Positions 1 through 8,561 of a stretch of DNA of 64,000 bases are shown piece by piece (position 1 is the stretch's first letter; each line of letters opens with the position of its first letter). A model generated the notes under the pieces. It was given only the letters and a program-made list of their open reading frames with translations. It did not search any database and had not been told where the DNA came from. Source of the DNA: Rhodococcus sp. 06-235-1A (GTDB taxonomy: Bacteria > Actinomycetota > Actinomycetes > Mycobacteriales > Mycobacteriaceae); NCBI RefSeq assembly GCF_002258785.1, contig NZ_NOYI01000027.1:541644-605643 (forward strand), read 5' to 3'. The translations under genes were made by a program, and so were the position numbers.

Positions 1-1
1 G

Positions 2-1264
2 GGAGCGTCGCCAGCGGAGTTGACGCTGGCCCTCGATACCGCAACGAGCGCAGTGCAGGATGCCCGTGCGAGCGCCGCGGACCTCGATCCGGCGAGGGTG
101 GAACTGAGCCGTCTACGCCGCGAATCGGACGAACTGACGGTCGCGCTCAACACCCTGGTCGCGTCGCGAGCAGCCCTGGACGAGCGGATATCGGCCACCG
201 AGGAGTCGCTGGCGCAGATGCGTGCATCGGTGTCCGAGGAGGTGGGAGACGGCCCGTCGCCGGCCGACCGAGTACGGGATCGCGAAGCCTTGATCGACGG
301 TGCCCGCCGAATCCAGGAGGCGCGGATCGGCTGGCTCGACGCGACCGCACGGGCCGACGCGCTGCGAGCCGAACTCGATCGACGAGTGACAGCATCGAAT
401 TTCGATACCGCCGAGGCGGCAGCCGTGGCCGTTCTGACCACCGATCGCGTCGAGCACATCGAGGCCGAGCTCCGTGCCGCCGAGGAGCGCCGGGCGCACG
501 CCGAACACGTATTGCGCGAGCCTGCCATCGTCGCCGTCGCCGAGCAGCCGCCGGTGGATCTGGATCCGCTGCGACGCGCCTGTGCCGAAGTCGAGGGCAA
601 GGTCCGGCACGCCGCCGCGGAGGTCGCCGAGAATCGACGGCGCGCAGACGATCTGGAGCGGTTGATCGCCGAACTGTCGACGGCGGCCGAGGCCATCGCG
701 CCGCAACGCGCGGAATTCGACGAGCTCGCCAACCTGGCCGACGTGGTGGCCGGGCGAGGTCAGAATGCCCGGAAGATGTCGCTGCGATCGTATGTGCTCG
801 CGTCCCGGCTCGAGGATGTCGCCGAGTCGGCCTCGGCGCGGTTGCGCCGAATGTCCTCGGGCCGATACGAATTCGTTCACTCCGACGAGGCTGGTGCCCG
901 CGGCAAGCGTGGCGGGCTCGGCCTCGACATCCGAGACGACTACACCGGCGTCGTCCGCTCGGCGAAGACCCTCTCGGGCGGAGAGGCGTTTCTCGCCTCG
1001 CTCGCACTCGCACTCGGGCTCGCCGATGTCGTGGCCGCCGAATCCGGTGGAGTCGTCCTGGACACCATGTTCATCGACGAGGGGTTCGGCACGCTCGATG
1101 CCGACACCCTCGAACAGGTGATGGCCGTCCTCGACGAACTACGTGCGGGCGGACGCGTCGTCGGCGTCGTCAGCCACGTCGACGAGATGCGGCAACGCAT
1201 TCCCAGCCGCCTCTACGTCAAGCGGGAGCGCACCGGATCGACGCTTCAGGTCGTCGCGTCCTGA
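2..1264 (+). CDS. sbcC: SbcC-type exonuclease/SMC ATPase, C-terminal part (5' end outside window)
   Basis: The reading frame is open at the left edge, so this is the 3' part (about 420 residues) of a much longer gene. The first two thirds are Ala/Glu/Arg-rich heptad-like sequence, typical of an SMC coiled coil. The C-terminal lobe has the ABC signature TLSGGE (nt ~965-985) and a Walker B/D-loop region, LDTMFIDEGFGTLD (nt ~1058-1099). This is the SbcC/Rad50 arrangement: with the nuclease SbcD it opens and trims hairpins and blocked DNA ends. SbcD would be expected upstream, outside the window. The gene ends 19 bases inside the convergent permease gene. The family is clear; the exact name rests only on this C-terminal half. 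Confidence 0.9.
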   Translation, partial: GASPAELTLALDTATSAVQDARASAADLDPARVELSRLRRESDELTVALNTLVASRAALDERISATEESLAQMRASVSEEVGDGPSPADRVRDREALIDGARRIQEARIGWLDATARADALRAELDRRVTASNFDTAEAAAVAVLTTDRVEHIEAELRAAEERRAHAEHVLREPAIVAVAEQPPVDLDPLRRACAEVEGKVRHAAAEVAENRRRADDLERLIAELSTAAEAIAPQRAEFDELANLADVVAGRGQNARKMSLRSYVLASRLEDVAESASARLRRMSSGRYEFVHSDEAGARGKRGGLGLDIRDDYTGVVRSAKTLSGGEAFLASLALALGLADVVAAESGGVVLDTMFIDEGFGTLDADTLEQVMAVLDELRAGGRVVGVVSHVDEMRQRIPSRLYVKRERTGSTLQVVAS

Positions 1265-2487
1265 CCTGACGCAGGTTTGTCGGACTTCGTCTCGTCCTCG
1301 TCGTCCAGACCGGCCTGCTCCTCGGTCAGCCCATCGGGCGGTGGGATTTCGTCTTCGAGTTCGTCCTGGTCCGGTTCGTTCGAGCGCGCGTCGATCTGCT
1401 CGGACAGGTACCGGATCAGCACCGCGGCAACCGCAGCAGCCGGGACGGCGAGAAACGCACCGATGATGCCGAACAACGAGCTGCCACCCGCCACGGCCAG
1501 CAGCACGATCGCCGGATGCAGGTTCATGCTGCGACTCTGCAGAATCGGCTGCAGCACATTGCCTTCCAGCTGCTGCACCGCGACGATGATGGCGAGCACG
1601 ATCAGCGCCGTCGTGAGCCCGTTCGCCACCAGTGCCACGAGGACTGCGAGCGCACCGGCGACGAACGCGCCGACGATCGGAATGAAGCCACCGAGGAACG
1701 TCAGTGTCGCGAGCACCAGCGCCAGCGGAACGCCGAGAATGATGAGTCCGAGTCCGATGAAGAAGGCGTCGATGAAGCTCACGATGGCTTGAGTTCTGAT
1801 GAATCCGCCGAGCGTCGCCCACATCCGTGAGAGCACCTCGCCCAGATGGCGTCCGGCGCGGCCACCGGAGAACCCGTGCAGCCACGGTAGGAACTTGGGG
1901 CCGTCCTTGACGAAGAAGAACGACAGAACCAACACCAGCGCCAGAGTGACCAGCAGCGAGCCGGCCGCGGATACGCCGGTGAATACGCCGGTGGCGATGA
2001 CCTCCCCGCTGTCCTGCAGGCGCGACACGATCGCCGACACCGCCGAGTCGATCTGGTCGTCGCCGATGTTCAGGGGCGGGCCCTTCAACCAGTCCTGAAC
2101 CTGCGCGATCCCGCCCGACGCCTGGTCGACCAATTCGGGAGCCTGCTCGGCCACCGAGGGAATGATCAGGGTGATGACTCCGCCGATGACGACGAAGAAC
2201 ACCACGAGCGAGACCGAGGCGGCCAGCGCGGGTGGGAATCCCAGCCTCATCATCAACTTGGCCGGCGGCCACAACACCGTCGCGACGATCACCGCGAGCA
2301 GCACCGGCAACAGGATCACCCACAGATGACCTATGAGCCAGCCCAACACCCATGCCCCGGCGGATATCGAAATCAGGATGAGCGACCACTTGGCCAACCA
2401 CAGGCCGCCGACTCCGATGAGGTCTCCGCGATCCTTCCCGGACTTGGCTGATGCCCTGGGTTTTCCTGGCACTGCCGATTCGGTCAC
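1246..2487 (-). CDS. AI-2E family transporter / PerM-like membrane protein
   Basis: A protein of about 413 residues with the AI-2E/PerM layout: two N-terminal hydrophobic helices (GLWLAKWSLILISISAGAWV and following), a hydrophilic central stretch, then a C-terminal set of helices with the conserved GGFIPIVGAF-type segment. Substrates of the family are mostly unknown; export of autoinducer-2 was shown only for some members. The tail (about 60 residues) is acidic and hydrophilic. I place the start at the GTG at 2487, because AGGAAG lies 5 bases upstream; a longer open frame reaches 2568. The gene is convergent with sbcC and overlaps it by 19 bases. Confidence 0.88.
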   Translation of the reverse strand: MTESAVPGKPRASAKSGKDRGDLIGVGGLWLAKWSLILISISAGAWVLGWLIGHLWVILLPVLLAVIVATVLWPPAKLMMRLGFPPALAASVSLVVFFVVIGGVITLIIPSVAEQAPELVDQASGGIAQVQDWLKGPPLNIGDDQIDSAVSAIVSRLQDSGEVIATGVFTGVSAAGSLLVTLALVLVLSFFFVKDGPKFLPWLHGFSGGRAGRHLGEVLSRMWATLGGFIRTQAIVSFIDAFFIGLGLIILGVPLALVLATLTFLGGFIPIVGAFVAGALAVLVALVANGLTTALIVLAIIVAVQQLEGNVLQPILQSRSMNLHPAIVLLAVAGGSSLFGIIGAFLAVPAAAVAAVLIRYLSEQIDARSNEPDQDELEDEIPPPDGLTEEQAGLDDEDETKSDKPASGQDATT

Positions 2488-2583
2488 GGTGGCTTCCTCA
2501 CATTCGGCGGATGGCGGATCGTGAAGAACCATAACGCCCGGTGTCGGTCGGCTGTGTGTCACCGCCACCCGGCGCGATACCGG

Positions 2584-3081
2584 TCAGGCCGCCTCGTGTG
2601 TCAGCAACCACTCCTTGACGGGCAAACCCCAGCGGAATCCGCCGAGCGCGCCGCCGATGCGGACCACCCGATGACACGGTACGAACAGCGCGGCGGCATT
2701 GCGCGCACAGGCGGAGGCTGCACCGCGGATGGCCGCGGGTCGGCCCGAGAGTTCCGCGAATCGGGAGTAGGTCACCGGAGCGCCGGGTTCGACGGTGCGC
2801 AGTACATCCCAGGCGTGCATCAGGAATTCACCGGACCGTTGCGCGACGGGCACATCGTCGATCCGATCGAGTTCGCCGCGGTGGTACGCGTCTACGGCAG
2901 CGGTGACGGCGCCGAGATCGGCGGCACTGCGAACGGTATCGGGCCGCAGCGTCGGGTGGATCAGCATCCGTAGATCCTCGACGTCCGCTGTCCAACCCGA
3001 GGCAAGGACGCGCTGATCGGCGTCGACGATGGTGGTGAAAGGGCCGATCGGGGTGTCGCGGGTGGCGGCAGTGGCAGTCAT
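2584..3081 (-). CDS. ogt: Methylated-DNA--[protein]-cysteine S-methyltransferase
   Basis: A 165-residue suicide methyltransferase that removes O6-methyl groups from guanine. The active-site motif VPCHRVV is present (acceptor Cys136), followed by the conserved GGALGGFRWG loop and the C-terminal KEWLLTHE. The DNA-binding HTH part contains GRPAAIRGAASACARN, with the Arg finger. The start ATG (3081) overlaps the stop of the upstream ada/alkA gene by four bases (ATGA), so the two are translationally coupled. The same alkA-ogt order occurs in M. tuberculosis (Rv1317c-Rv1316c). Residues beyond 3081 in this frame are antisense noise over alkA. Confidence 0.97.
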   Translation of the reverse strand: MTATAATRDTPIGPFTTIVDADQRVLASGWTADVEDLRMLIHPTLRPDTVRSAADLGAVTAAVDAYHRGELDRIDDVPVAQRSGEFLMHAWDVLRTVEPGAPVTYSRFAELSGRPAAIRGAASACARNAAALFVPCHRVVRIGGALGGFRWGLPVKEWLLTHEAA

Positions 3082-4544
3082 GCTTGTCTTCTCTCCAGTG
3101 CGGTGATCCACAGGTGCATCGAGACGTACGAGCGCCACGGTGCCCAGCGGGCTGAGTTCGTCAGTGAGATGTCCAGGGCTTGCGCACCCTGGCGAACGAC
3201 GAGGTCGGTATCGAGCAGAACATCGGGATCGCCGAGCAGCCGCATCACGACATAGCGGGCCGTCCAGGGGCCGATTCCTTTGAGCGCGAGCAGTTCTCGT
3301 TCGAGTTCGGGGCCCTCTCGCGCGGGATGCAACACGACGGTTCCCGACGCGATGGCGTCGGCGACGCGGATGACGGTCTGCACGCGGGCCGCAGGTCCGG
3401 TGAGTACCTCGTGGCCCCGTTCGGCGATCACGGCGGGTTCGGGAAACAACCTGGTGACGGCGTCGTTGCCGAGATCGAGTGGTGAACCGAGAGCATCGAC
3501 GAGTCGAGCGGTGTGGGTGGCCGCGGCCTTCAGCGAGATCTGCTGCCCGATCACCGTGCGCAGCAACATCTCTGCGCCGTCGACCACGCCGAGCGCACGA
3601 ATGCCTGGGTGGGCGTCGACGCTCGGTGCCAACTGTGGGTCGGTGCGCAGGGCATCGTCGACGGCGAGTGGATCGGCGTCGAGGTCGAGGAGGTGTCGGA
3701 TTCGGGCCACGGCGGGGGCGAGGTCTCGCATGTCCTGCAATGTCACAGCGGCACTGACGAATTCGTCCATCACCCGCAGAGCCACCAGTCCGCCGGCGTG
3801 CGGCAGACGTAGCGATCGGACGTATTCGCCGTCCTCGGAGAACGATTCGATTCCCTCGACCACGTGACCGCGAAGGAACCACTCGATCCAGCCGCGGTCG
3901 AGGGGCGCGCGATAGGGCAGCCGCAACGTGACCGTTCCACCTGCGGTTGTCACCGCGGTGCGGTGTGCCTCCCGCCGCAGCGTCGACGGATCGACGGCGA
4001 AGACTTCTTTGACGGTGTCGTTGAACTGCCGAACGCTGGAAAATCCTGCAGCGAAGGCGATGTCGGCCATGGACATGTCGGTGGTCTGGATCAGGGTACG
4101 AGCGGTGTGGGCGCGGTGCGCACGTGCCAACGCCAGCGGGCCTGCGCCCACCTCCGCCGTCAGTACACGAGTCAGTTGGCGGCTCGAGTAACCGAGGGTA
4201 CTGGCGAGGCCGTCGACGCCACCACGTTCGACGGCACCGTCGGAGATCAATCGCATGGCGCGAGAACTGAGGTCCGAGTGAATGTTCCAGCGCGGGGAAC
4301 CGGGAGTGGCGTCGGGCTGGCAGCGGCGGCAGGCGCGGTACCCGGATTGTTGGGCCGCCGCTGCCGTGGCCAGGAACGAGACGTTGCCCGGCTTGGGGGT
4401 GCGTGCTGGGCAGGAGGGGCGGCAGTAGATGCCGGTGGTGCGAACGGCGGTGAAGAACTGGCCGTCGAACCGTGCGTCACGCGAGGAGACTGCGCGGTAA
4501 CACCGGTCGAAGTCCAGTTCTTGCACCTGCCGTTCGTTGCTCAT
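3078..4544 (-). CDS. alkA: Ada/AlkA fusion: methyl-phosphotriester sensor, AraC regulator and 3-methyladenine DNA glycosylase
   Basis: A 488-residue fusion. Residues ~10-80 form the Ada N-terminal zinc domain, with Cys41, Cys45, Cys72 and Cys75 in the same spacing as the E. coli Ada ligands (the first is the methyl acceptor). Residues ~90-195 hold an AraC-type HTH (AFAAGFSSVRQFNDTV). Residues ~200-488 form the AlkA glycosylase, with the hairpin LKGIGPWTARYV and a following Asp-rich DPDVLLDTDLVV segment carrying the catalytic Asp. It senses phosphotriester damage, should activate its own operon, and excises alkylated bases. It is first in an operon with ogt (ATGA overlap). A member of the palindromic repeat pair lies 58 bases upstream of its start. 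Confidence 0.96.
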   Translation of the reverse strand: MSNERQVQELDFDRCYRAVSSRDARFDGQFFTAVRTTGIYCRPSCPARTPKPGNVSFLATAAAAQQSGYRACRRCQPDATPGSPRWNIHSDLSSRAMRLISDGAVERGGVDGLASTLGYSSRQLTRVLTAEVGAGPLALARAHRAHTARTLIQTTDMSMADIAFAAGFSSVRQFNDTVKEVFAVDPSTLRREAHRTAVTTAGGTVTLRLPYRAPLDRGWIEWFLRGHVVEGIESFSEDGEYVRSLRLPHAGGLVALRVMDEFVSAAVTLQDMRDLAPAVARIRHLLDLDADPLAVDDALRTDPQLAPSVDAHPGIRALGVVDGAEMLLRTVIGQQISLKAAATHTARLVDALGSPLDLGNDAVTRLFPEPAVIAERGHEVLTGPAARVQTVIRVADAIASGTVVLHPAREGPELERELLALKGIGPWTARYVVMRLLGDPDVLLDTDLVVRQGAQALDISLTNSARWAPWRSYVSMHLWITALERRQA

Positions 4545-4602
4545 GTACTCACTGTGTCAGCGCGAACCCGCCAGTGCTAGCGGAAATCGGACGTGGCTGC
4601 GC

Positions 4603-4652
4603 CCCTCGTGCGCGTTTTGCGTACCTCCAGCTACGCAAAACGCGCACGAGGG
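4603..4652. repeat. 50-base palindromic repeat, copy 1
   Basis: Two perfect 19-base arms, CCCTCGTGCGCGTTTTGCG (4603-4621) and its reverse complement (4634-4652), flank a 12-base loop (TACCTCCAGCTA). The same arms and a loop differing at two bases occur at 50198-50247. Here the palindrome lies 7 bases beyond the ybdD stop and could act as a transcription terminator, but it has no T-run. The second copy sits between divergent genes, so termination cannot be its only role. Confidence 0.9.
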
Positions 4653-4659
4653 CGAAGCC

Positions 4660-4830
4660 CTAACAGCAGCGGGCCCCCGGATTTCGGTCCGCCTCCGCGT
4701 GCCGGTCCTTCCAGTACTGCCGCACGGTCGGAGGTTCCTGATCCGGGTGGCGGCGGGCCAGATGGGCGACATAGCGGTCGTAATCGTGGTCGCCCATCAC
4801 CGAGGTGATCCACCACCACAGCCCGCGCAT
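4660..4830 (-). CDS. ybdD: YbdD/YjiX family small protein (CstA partner)
   Basis: A 56-residue protein starting MRGLWWWITSVMGDHDYDRY and ending in RNPGARCC. It matches the YbdD/YjiX (DUF466) family: aromatic N-terminus, HDYDRYVAHL, and a central HPDQEPPTVRQYWKDRH. In E. coli ybdD lies next to cstA, and members of the family are needed for, or modulate, peptide/pyruvate uptake by CstA-type carriers. Here its ATG directly abuts the cstA stop (TAG-ATG, no spacer), so it is almost certainly translated by re-initiation in one operon. The gene is short and easy to miss. Confidence 0.9.
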   Translation of the reverse strand: MRGLWWWITSVMGDHDYDRYVAHLARRHPDQEPPTVRQYWKDRHAEADRNPGARCC

Positions 4831-7104
4831 CTAGTGCGCCGATCCGGGGCGACGGACGGTGCCTGCGTCGATCAGCTCGTCCCACTCGGCCTGAATCTTC
4901 TTCTCCGACGGGGTGAGGACGAAGCCGGTGGGGCCGAAGATCTTCGACGGCACCTCGGGCTCCTCGTTGTCGGGCAGGTCGGCTCCGCGAACGGCCTTGA
5001 TGCACACCCACACTCCGGCGAACACGACCACCAGGACCAGTACCGCGAAGACGATCGACAGCGTGCCCTGGATGAAGGTGTTGCGGATGACGGCGTCGAT
5101 GGCCTCGGGGGTCTTCGCGCTGCCGAAGCTGCTCAGGCCCTGCTCCTTCGCGTCACGGAACTGCGAATGCTGCGTCCAGTAACCGATGGCCGGGACGGAG
5201 GAGAAGATCTTCTGGTACGACGCCGTCATGGTGACGATGAGGTCCCAGGCGAGGGGAACTCCGGGTATCCACGCCCACTTGTAGAGGCCACGCTTGACGA
5301 CGATCACCATCACTACCGTCAACGCGATCGCCGCGAGCAACTGGTTGGCGATACCGAACAGCGGGAACAGGGTGTTGATGCCGCCCAGTGGATCGGTGAC
5401 GCCCATGAGAAGGATTGCGCCCCAGGCTGCAACGACGATGACGGAGCAGATCCATGCGCCGGGACGCCACGACGGGTCCTTGAATTTCTTGGCCGATGCG
5501 CCGGGCAGGTTGCCGATGCTGTCGGAGAGCATGAAGCGTGCGACGCGGGTGCCTGCGTCGACCGTGGTGAGGATGAACAGTGCCTCGAACATGATCGCGA
5601 AGTGGTACCAGAACGACTTGAGCGATTCGCCGCCGAACACCTGGTGCAGTACCTCGGACATACCGAACGCGAGTGTCGGTGCGCCGCCGGTGCGGGAGAT
5701 GATCGATTCCTCGCCCACATCGGTTGCCGCCTGGCTCAATTCGGCCGGCGAGATGTCTCCGCCGCTCAGCCCCAATCCGTTGACGTACGTCGCCGCAGTC
5801 TCCGGAGTGCCGCCGGTCAACGTCGCCGGTGCGTTCAATGCGAAGTAGATGTGCTGATCGAGAACGCAGGCGGTGATGAGCGCCATGATGGCGACGAACG
5901 ACTCGGTGAGCATGCCGCCGTAGCCGATCATGCGCATCTGCTTTTCCTTCTCGAGCAACTTCGGCGTGGTGCCGGAGGAGATCAGAGCGTGGAAACCGGA
6001 GAGTGCGCCGCAGGCGATGGTGATGAACAGGAACGGGAACAGTGAACCCGCGAAGGCCGGCCCGTTGCCCTCGGTGGCGAAGCTCGTCATGGCGGGCATC
6101 TGAATTTCGGGACGCGCGATGAGGATGCCGACGGCCAGCAGCGCGATGGTGCCGACCTTCATGAACGTCGACAGGTAATCGCGCGGTGCGAGCAGCAGCC
6201 ACACCGGCAGGATGCACGCGAGCAGGCCGTAGCCGATCAGCAACCAGGCGACGGTGACCTTGGAGAGGGTGAACCAGTCGGTGCCCCACTCGGTTTCGGC
6301 AACCCAGCCACCGGCGACAATGGCGAGCAGCAGCAATACGACGCCGATGAGCGAGACCTCGGTGACGTTGCCCGGTCGCAGGAAGCGCAGGTAGACACCC
6401 ATGAAGAGTGCGATGGGAATGGTCAGGGCGATGGAGAAGACGCCCCACGGGCTTTCGGCGAGTGCGTTGACGACGACGAGTGCGAGCACCGCGATGAGGA
6501 TGATCATGATGACGAACACCGCGACCAACGCCGCGGTGCCACCGATGACGCCGAGTTCGTCACGGGCCATCTGTCCGAGGCTGCGTCCGTGCCGACGCGT
6601 AGAGATCCACAGCACCAGGAAGTCCTGGACGGCACCGGCGAACACGACGCCGATGATGATCCACATGGTGCCGGGCAGGTAACCCATCTGAGCGGCGAGC
6701 ACGGGTCCGACGAGCGGGCCGGCTCCGGCGATGGCGGCGAAGTGGTGGCCGAACAGCACCCGACGGTCCGTCGGCATGTAATCCTTGCCGTTTTCCAGAA
6801 TCTCGGCGGGCGTGGCTCTGTCGTCGCGCGGGAAGACGATCTTGCGTTCGATCAGCCTGGCGTAGAAGCGGAAAGCGAAGATGTAGGTACAGACGGCGGC
6901 GATCACGAACCACACGGCGTTGGGGTTCTCCCCGCGCACGATGGCGATGATCGTCCAGGCGACGCCGCCCAGAAGGCCGATTGCGACGAGCATCAGACGC
7001 TTCGCCGTGGTCATCGGATGTGATTCGACGACGCCGACGGGTGGTAGGTCGGGATCTGTCTTCAGCAGTTCGACGTGTGGATCGTCGGGTGCTTTCAGTG
7101 ACAT
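4831..7104 (-). CDS. cstA: Carbon starvation protein CstA (peptide/pyruvate transporter)
   Basis: An integral membrane protein of about 757 residues with many hydrophobic segments. It carries CstA hallmarks such as FGHHFAAIAGAGPLVGPVLA, QDFLVLWISTRRHGRSLGQM and CGALSGFHALISSGTTPK. CstA proteins take up peptides and/or pyruvate and are induced on carbon limitation. I chose the ATG at 7104 because GGAG lies 9 bases upstream; the in-frame extension to 7542 is low-complexity antisense sequence. The gene is followed without a gap by ybdD. A CRP/GlxR-like site lies over its probable promoter (7129-7144). Confidence 0.96.
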   Translation of the reverse strand: MSLKAPDDPHVELLKTDPDLPPVGVVESHPMTTAKRLMLVAIGLLGGVAWTIIAIVRGENPNAVWFVIAAVCTYIFAFRFYARLIERKIVFPRDDRATPAEILENGKDYMPTDRRVLFGHHFAAIAGAGPLVGPVLAAQMGYLPGTMWIIIGVVFAGAVQDFLVLWISTRRHGRSLGQMARDELGVIGGTAALVAVFVIMIILIAVLALVVVNALAESPWGVFSIALTIPIALFMGVYLRFLRPGNVTEVSLIGVVLLLLAIVAGGWVAETEWGTDWFTLSKVTVAWLLIGYGLLACILPVWLLLAPRDYLSTFMKVGTIALLAVGILIARPEIQMPAMTSFATEGNGPAFAGSLFPFLFITIACGALSGFHALISSGTTPKLLEKEKQMRMIGYGGMLTESFVAIMALITACVLDQHIYFALNAPATLTGGTPETAATYVNGLGLSGGDISPAELSQAATDVGEESIISRTGGAPTLAFGMSEVLHQVFGGESLKSFWYHFAIMFEALFILTTVDAGTRVARFMLSDSIGNLPGASAKKFKDPSWRPGAWICSVIVVAAWGAILLMGVTDPLGGINTLFPLFGIANQLLAAIALTVVMVIVVKRGLYKWAWIPGVPLAWDLIVTMTASYQKIFSSVPAIGYWTQHSQFRDAKEQGLSSFGSAKTPEAIDAVIRNTFIQGTLSIVFAVLVLVVVFAGVWVCIKAVRGADLPDNEEPEVPSKIFGPTGFVLTPSEKKIQAEWDELIDAGTVRRPGSAH

Positions 7105-7128
7105 GTGTGGGGTCTCCATGCTCGCAGT

Positions 7129-7147
7129 TGTGACTGCGATCACCCTA
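7129..7147 (-). promoter_or_regulatory. Probable cstA promoter -10 with overlapping CRP/GlxR-type operator
   Basis: TGTGACTGCGATCACC at 7129-7144 matches the CRP/GlxR consensus TGTGA-N6-TCACA except at the last base. It lies 25 bases upstream of the cstA ATG. On the minus strand a TAGGGT hexamer (7147-7142) overlaps the site and is a plausible -10. The position suggests steric control by a cAMP-type regulator. A perfect 6-base inverted repeat (CGCAGT/ACTGCG, 7123-7138) overlaps the same bases. Confidence 0.6.
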
Positions 7148-7237
7148 TGTGCGGAGCCGGTCGGCGTCCTCGAATCGACGCATCGCCGTGCGCCCGGCGG
7201 TCGCTGGAGTGCGACGAACGGGAAGTGTGGCCGAGGG

Positions 7238-8428
7238 TCAGTTACCGAGCGCGTCGTCGACGGCCCGGGCGCTGAGTACCTGATCCAAGACCAGGGCTGC
7301 GCTACCGATGACTCCCGAAAGGTCGCCGTGGGTGGTCGCCTGGATGGTGAGTGCCTTGGTGGCCAGCGCAGTGGCGTTTCCGTAGACGGTCTCGCGCAGG
7401 CCGGCAACGAAGATGTCGTACGCATTGGCCATGTCGCCGCCGACGATGAGGACCTCGGGGTTGAGCAGATTGACGGCTCCGGCCAGGGTTTCGCCGATGT
7501 GGCGTCCACTGTCACGGATGAGTCTGCGTGCTTCGGGGTCACCGCTCACTGCGAGGTCGACGACGCCGCGGATGTGGCCGACTTCTCGGCCCTGGTCGCT
7601 GAGTGCACGCACCAGTGCCCAGCCGCCTGCGATGGCTTCGAGGCATCCGCTGTCGCCGCACCGGCACGCTACCCCTGCGGCGGCTGCGGTCTTGGTGTGG
7701 CCGAATTCGCCTGCAGCACCCAATGATCCACGTTGTAGGGCACCGCCCGCGACGATCCCGGCACCGAGACCCGTCGAGGCCTTGACCAACAAGGCGTTCT
7801 GGAAGCGATCTCTGTTGTCACGGCGTTCGGCGAGGACCATCGCGTTGGCGTCGTTGTCGAGGAAGACCGGAGCTGCAGTGGTATCGGAGAAGAACGGGGC
7901 CAGTGGAACTCCGTCCCAGCCGTGCATGATCGGCGAGTCCAGACTGCAACCACGCGCCGTATCGGCGGTGCCGGGAATGGACAGGCCCACGCCGAGGATG
8001 CGATGTCCGCTTCGGTGCGATTCGTCCAGCAAGACCTGCAGGCGCTTGGTGATCTGCGGCATCAACTCGTCCGGTCCGATGCCGATTTCCTGATCGACGG
8101 TGTCGCCGGCGAGCGATTCTCCGCCGAGAGTGAAGACGCCCAGTTGCGAACGGCTGCGTCCGATCGCTGCCGCGAGCACGACACCCGCATCGACGTCGAA
8201 GGACAATCGCGCAGGGGGACGTCCGCCCGTCGATTGGGTGTCCTCGGTTTCGATGATCAAGCCGAGTCCGGCGAGTGCAGCGACACGGGAGGCGACGGCC
8301 GAGCGAGACAGTCCGGTGATCCGGCCCAATTCGGCGCGAGTATCTGCTTCTCCGTCGCGAACCAGAGCGAAGATCTCACCTGCGGTCGCAGGTGGAGCGC
8401 TCAGGCGCGGCATCGACATATACGCCAT
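7238..8428 (-). CDS. ROK family transcriptional regulator
   Basis: 396 residues. The N-terminal winged HTH (TRAELGRITGLSRSAVASRVAAL, residues ~30-55) is followed by a ROK sugar-kinase-like domain with GVGLSIPGTAD, the zinc motif CRCGDSGC (residues ~250) and a C-terminal glycine-rich sugar-binding region. Such proteins repress sugar genes and release DNA on binding a sugar or sugar phosphate. It is divergent from edd-eda with about 130 bases between starts, so it is the obvious candidate regulator of the Entner-Doudoroff operon (inference). The start could be 8428, 8419 or 8413; none has a strong ribosome site. Confidence 0.9.
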   Translation of the reverse strand: MAYMSMPRLSAPPATAGEIFALVRDGEADTRAELGRITGLSRSAVASRVAALAGLGLIIETEDTQSTGGRPPARLSFDVDAGVVLAAAIGRSRSQLGVFTLGGESLAGDTVDQEIGIGPDELMPQITKRLQVLLDESHRSGHRILGVGLSIPGTADTARGCSLDSPIMHGWDGVPLAPFFSDTTAAPVFLDNDANAMVLAERRDNRDRFQNALLVKASTGLGAGIVAGGALQRGSLGAAGEFGHTKTAAAAGVACRCGDSGCLEAIAGGWALVRALSDQGREVGHIRGVVDLAVSGDPEARRLIRDSGRHIGETLAGAVNLLNPEVLIVGGDMANAYDIFVAGLRETVYGNATALATKALTIQATTHGDLSGVIGSAALVLDQVLSARAVDDALGN

Positions 8429-8459
8429 TCAACCAACTGGCAACTTCTACGGCAACACC

Positions 8460-8529
8460 CTAAGAAATGCTACTTAGAACTTTGAAAAACATAAGTTAGG
8501 TTGCTGATCGACTTAACCGGCCTTAGGCT
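8460..8529 (+). promoter_or_regulatory. edd promoter and candidate ROK operator region
   Basis: TTGCTG (8501-8506) and TAGGCT (8524-8529), separated by 17 bases, make a plausible promoter for edd. Just upstream are two short AT-rich inverted repeats: CTAAG-N8-CTTAG (8460-8477) and AACTT-N10-AAGTT (8478-8497). This is the only AT-rich patch in the divergent gap, and ROK regulators commonly bind imperfect AT-rich palindromes. The arms are only 5 bases, so the operator call is tentative. Confidence 0.5.
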
Positions 8530-8561
8530 GAGTCGTGAGAGACCGAACATCGGAGATACTC

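Noticed and set aside
2584..3882. N-terminal extension of Ogt upstream of 3081
   Set aside because: Residues before the ATG at 3081 lie over alkA on the same strand and are Arg-rich, without similarity to any Ogt; the ATGA overlap gives the proper start.
4537..6045. Long open frame antisense to cstA and ybdD
   Set aside because: Composition is Arg/Glu/Gly-rich with no motif, and cstA explains the region.
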